A stretch of DNA of 50,051 nucleotides from Clostridia bacterium (GTDB lineage Bacteria; Bacillota; Clostridia; Oscillospirales; CAG-272): positions 1 to 50,051 of the forward strand of contig JAFXAN010000022.1 of assembly GCA_017517035.1 (NCBI GenBank), written 5' to 3'. How positions within the stretch are numbered: position 1 is the stretch's first letter; the number at the start of each line of letters is the position of its first letter. Positions 48,291 to 50,051 of the stretch are shown piece by piece. The notes beneath the pieces are model-generated. The model was not told the origin of the DNA and did not search any database. It worked only from the letters and a program-made list of their open reading frames with translations. A program made the translations under genes and the position numbers.

Positions 48291-50051
48291 ATGAAAAACA
48301 CAAAACGAATTCTTCTTATTTGCTCAGCAGTTATTATGATGGTTGCTCTCATGGCAGTCGCAATCTCTGCTGAAACATTCACAGGCGATGTTCTTAAGAA
48401 CGATGCCGGCAACACAAATGACCTTACATGGACATTTGATGATGCAACAGGCGTTCTTACATTCTCCGGCACATCCAAGGAACTTGTCCTTGATCCCGCT
48501 CCTTCGTGGAACACAATGGGTCCCGAGACTATTCCGTGGTATGCGCATATCGGTGCAATAACAAAGGTAGTTGTTGAAGCACCCATTGAGACAATGTGTG
48601 GATATGCTTTCAACCAGATGAAGGCTTGTAAGGTTGTTGTTATGCCCGATACAAAGATCACTCTTAAGGGCTCAATGGTATTTTCAAACATGAACGCTCT
48701 CACAACATTCGGCCCCGAGGGTACTCCCGAGGGCGTTATCGACCTGCGCAACTTCACAGGCGAGTCCAGCCAGTGCTTTGAGAACTCCTGCATTAACACA
48801 ACCATCAGAGTTCTTATGCCTGCAGAGGGCAAGGCTCCTATCAACGATAAGAAGGTGTTTGGTGACAGCACAACTGCTATCTTCATGGTAGTTGCAGGCT
48901 CTCCCAGCGCAACAATGGTTGAAAAGATCAAGAATACAAGCGCTGAAACATCTCCCTATGCAGATGTTATAACAGTTGAAAACTATGACGGCACATATAC
49001 CGGTGCAACTGTTCCCACAGACACAACAGTGCCCACAGATACAACAACAGCTGCTCCCGAAACACCTGTACAGACTCTCCAGGAGACAAAGACAACAACT
49101 GCTATCTACGGTACTCCCGTTATCGACGGTGAAATCGACGAGGCTTGGGATCTTGCAACAGAGATCGACTTCCCCTATGACAGACAGAATGCTTCCGAGG
49201 AAAGCCTGGCTGATCTTATGAGCTATCAGGATGAGTCCCAGAAGCCTTGGGCAAAGGTTATGTGGGATGCAAAGAATCTTTATATTCTCGCATTCGTTCC
49301 CGATGGAGATCTTCAGGTAGATTCTTCGATTGCTTCCTATAACCGTGACGGTATCGAGATCTATATTGACGAGCTTAACGAAAAGAAGGCAACAAAGGAT
49401 GAAGCAACATCTTTCCACCAGCTTCAGTTCGTTGCAGACGGTAGCTTTGCTGAAGGTCAGGGCGCAGAAACAAAGTACTCGACAAAGGTATATGAAGGCT
49501 ATTATGTTATTGAGGTAGCTTATACATTCCATGCGACAGCTCCTAAGCAGAATATGGTAATGGGCTTTGATATTTCCGTAAACTGCAACAACACAGGCAG
49601 CAATGTCCGTGACTATTGCCTCTCTTGGAACGACCGTACAAATGTAAGCTACAAGTGCCCCATGTATATGGGTAACCTTCAGCTCACAGGCGGTGAGGGC
49701 GTTAACGCAGGCGTTGATATTCCCGTAAAGGAAGAGGAGACAACAGCAGCTCCCGAAACCCCCGAGGTTCCCGGTGATGTTATCCTCACGGGAAGTATTG
49801 AGGCACAGTATTCCAAGTGCACATGGACACTCACAGCAGACGGAACACTCACAATTCTTGCAAAAGAGGGTGTAACCGGCTGGAACGAGGTTCCTTACTA
49901 TAACCAGATCACAGAGAACGGCTGGCTCGATAAGGCTGATATGATCAAGAAGGTTGTTATCGGCGCAGGACTTCAGAAGGTGGGCGCAAGCGCATTCAAG
50001 GATTGCCCCAATCTTGAGATCGTTGAGTGGACATCTATCGGTCAGCTTGCA
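48291..50051 (+). CDS. Secreted LRR/CBM9-like surface protein (truncated by window end)
   Basis: 587 codons open to the end of the window, with no stop. The start ATG follows GAAAGGA. A signal peptide (1-27, ending ISAE) is followed by the N-terminal module of BspA-like proteins (TWTFDDATGVLTFSGTS..., PWYAHIGAITKVVV; about 30-210). A Thr/Pro linker (225-270) is next. Then comes a CBM9/DOMON-like carbohydrate-binding domain (about 272-470: VIDGEIDEAWDLA, KVMWDAKNLYILAFVPD, DGIEIYIDE, YYVIEVAYTF). A second Thr/Pro linker leads to another LRR start (WTLTADGTLTI..., VVIGAGLQKVGASAFKDCPNLE). Strong codon bias suggests abundance. It is probably a secreted glycan-binding protein. Confidence 0.85.
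   Translation, partial: MKNTKRILLICSAVIMMVALMAVAISAETFTGDVLKNDAGNTNDLTWTFDDATGVLTFSGTSKELVLDPAPSWNTMGPETIPWYAHIGAITKVVVEAPIETMCGYAFNQMKACKVVVMPDTKITLKGSMVFSNMNALTTFGPEGTPEGVIDLRNFTGESSQCFENSCINTTIRVLMPAEGKAPINDKKVFGDSTTAIFMVVAGSPSATMVEKIKNTSAETSPYADVITVENYDGTYTGATVPTDTTVPTDTTTAAPETPVQTLQETKTTTAIYGTPVIDGEIDEAWDLATEIDFPYDRQNASEESLADLMSYQDESQKPWAKVMWDAKNLYILAFVPDGDLQVDSSIASYNRDGIEIYIDELNEKKATKDEATSFHQLQFVADGSFAEGQGAETKYSTKVYEGYYVIEVAYTFHATAPKQNMVMGFDISVNCNNTGSNVRDYCLSWNDRTNVSYKCPMYMGNLQLTGGEGVNAGVDIPVKEEETTAAPETPEVPGDVILTGSIEAQYSKCTWTLTADGTLTILAKEGVTGWNEVPYYNQITENGWLDKADMIKKVVIGAGLQKVGASAFKDCPNLEIVEWTSIGQLA

Overview
The window looks like chromosomal DNA from a spore-forming, probably gut- or rumen-associated member of the Clostridia. 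The evidence is two sporulation genes (spoIIR and an overlooked 26-codon spoVM), strong AGGAGG-type ribosome binding sites, TTGACA/TATAAT promoters with 17-nt spacers, many lipoproteins, SLH and BspA-type LRR surface proteins, and GH26 glycosidases. No rRNA, tRNA, CRISPR array, phage gene or transposase was found. Species cannot be named from this.

Layout. 1-3.3 kb: a deacetylase-like protein with no normal start codon, a PHP phosphoesterase and a calcineurin-like phosphoesterase, then a 0.5-kb gap packed with hairpins. 3.3-8.8 kb: a heterodimeric ABC exporter with one degenerate ATP site, followed by a YgiQ-type radical SAM protein. 8.9-12.7 kb: a glycerophosphodiesterase and an AraC regulator on the minus strand, divergent from a glycyl radical enzyme that has no activase beside it. 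13.1-15.7 kb (minus): DUF2975, YozG-type HTH, lipoprotein and DUF4153/DUF4173-type membrane protein in one operon.

16-30.6 kb is a cell-surface glycan region. An LRR protein anchored by a C-terminal membrane helix is translationally coupled to a GH26 lipoprotein. These are followed by spoIIR (minus), a GHL10/YngK-type lipoprotein, an LRR-GH26 fusion, a methyltransferase, a second AraC regulator and a third GH26 lipoprotein. GH26 is mainly a beta-mannanase family, so mannan capture and cleavage at the surface is the likely job.

31-38.5 kb holds strongly codon-biased, presumably very highly expressed genes: an SLH (S-layer type) protein with a structured 5' leader, a sugar isomerase/epimerase, a Gfo/Idh/MocA dehydrogenase and an amino-acid-binding lipoprotein, the last followed by its permease and ATPase. 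40.3 kb: spoVM (minus), divergent from an apparent eight-gene operon (galactokinase, membrane protein, WalJ-type hydrolase, RlmH, WG-repeat protein, Dus, ECF sigma factor, anti-sigma factor) that ends at a terminator at 48.1 kb. The window closes inside a large secreted LRR/CBM9-like protein.

Two noncoding themes stand out. (1) A roughly 350-bp repeat with terminal inverted repeats occurs twice in opposite orientation (12752-13100 and 20741-21090), with related fragments near 20443, 30678 and 40306; one copy supplies the stop codon of its neighbouring gene. (2) The mRNAs of the codon-biased surface genes appear to begin with a stem-loop directly after the predicted transcription start.
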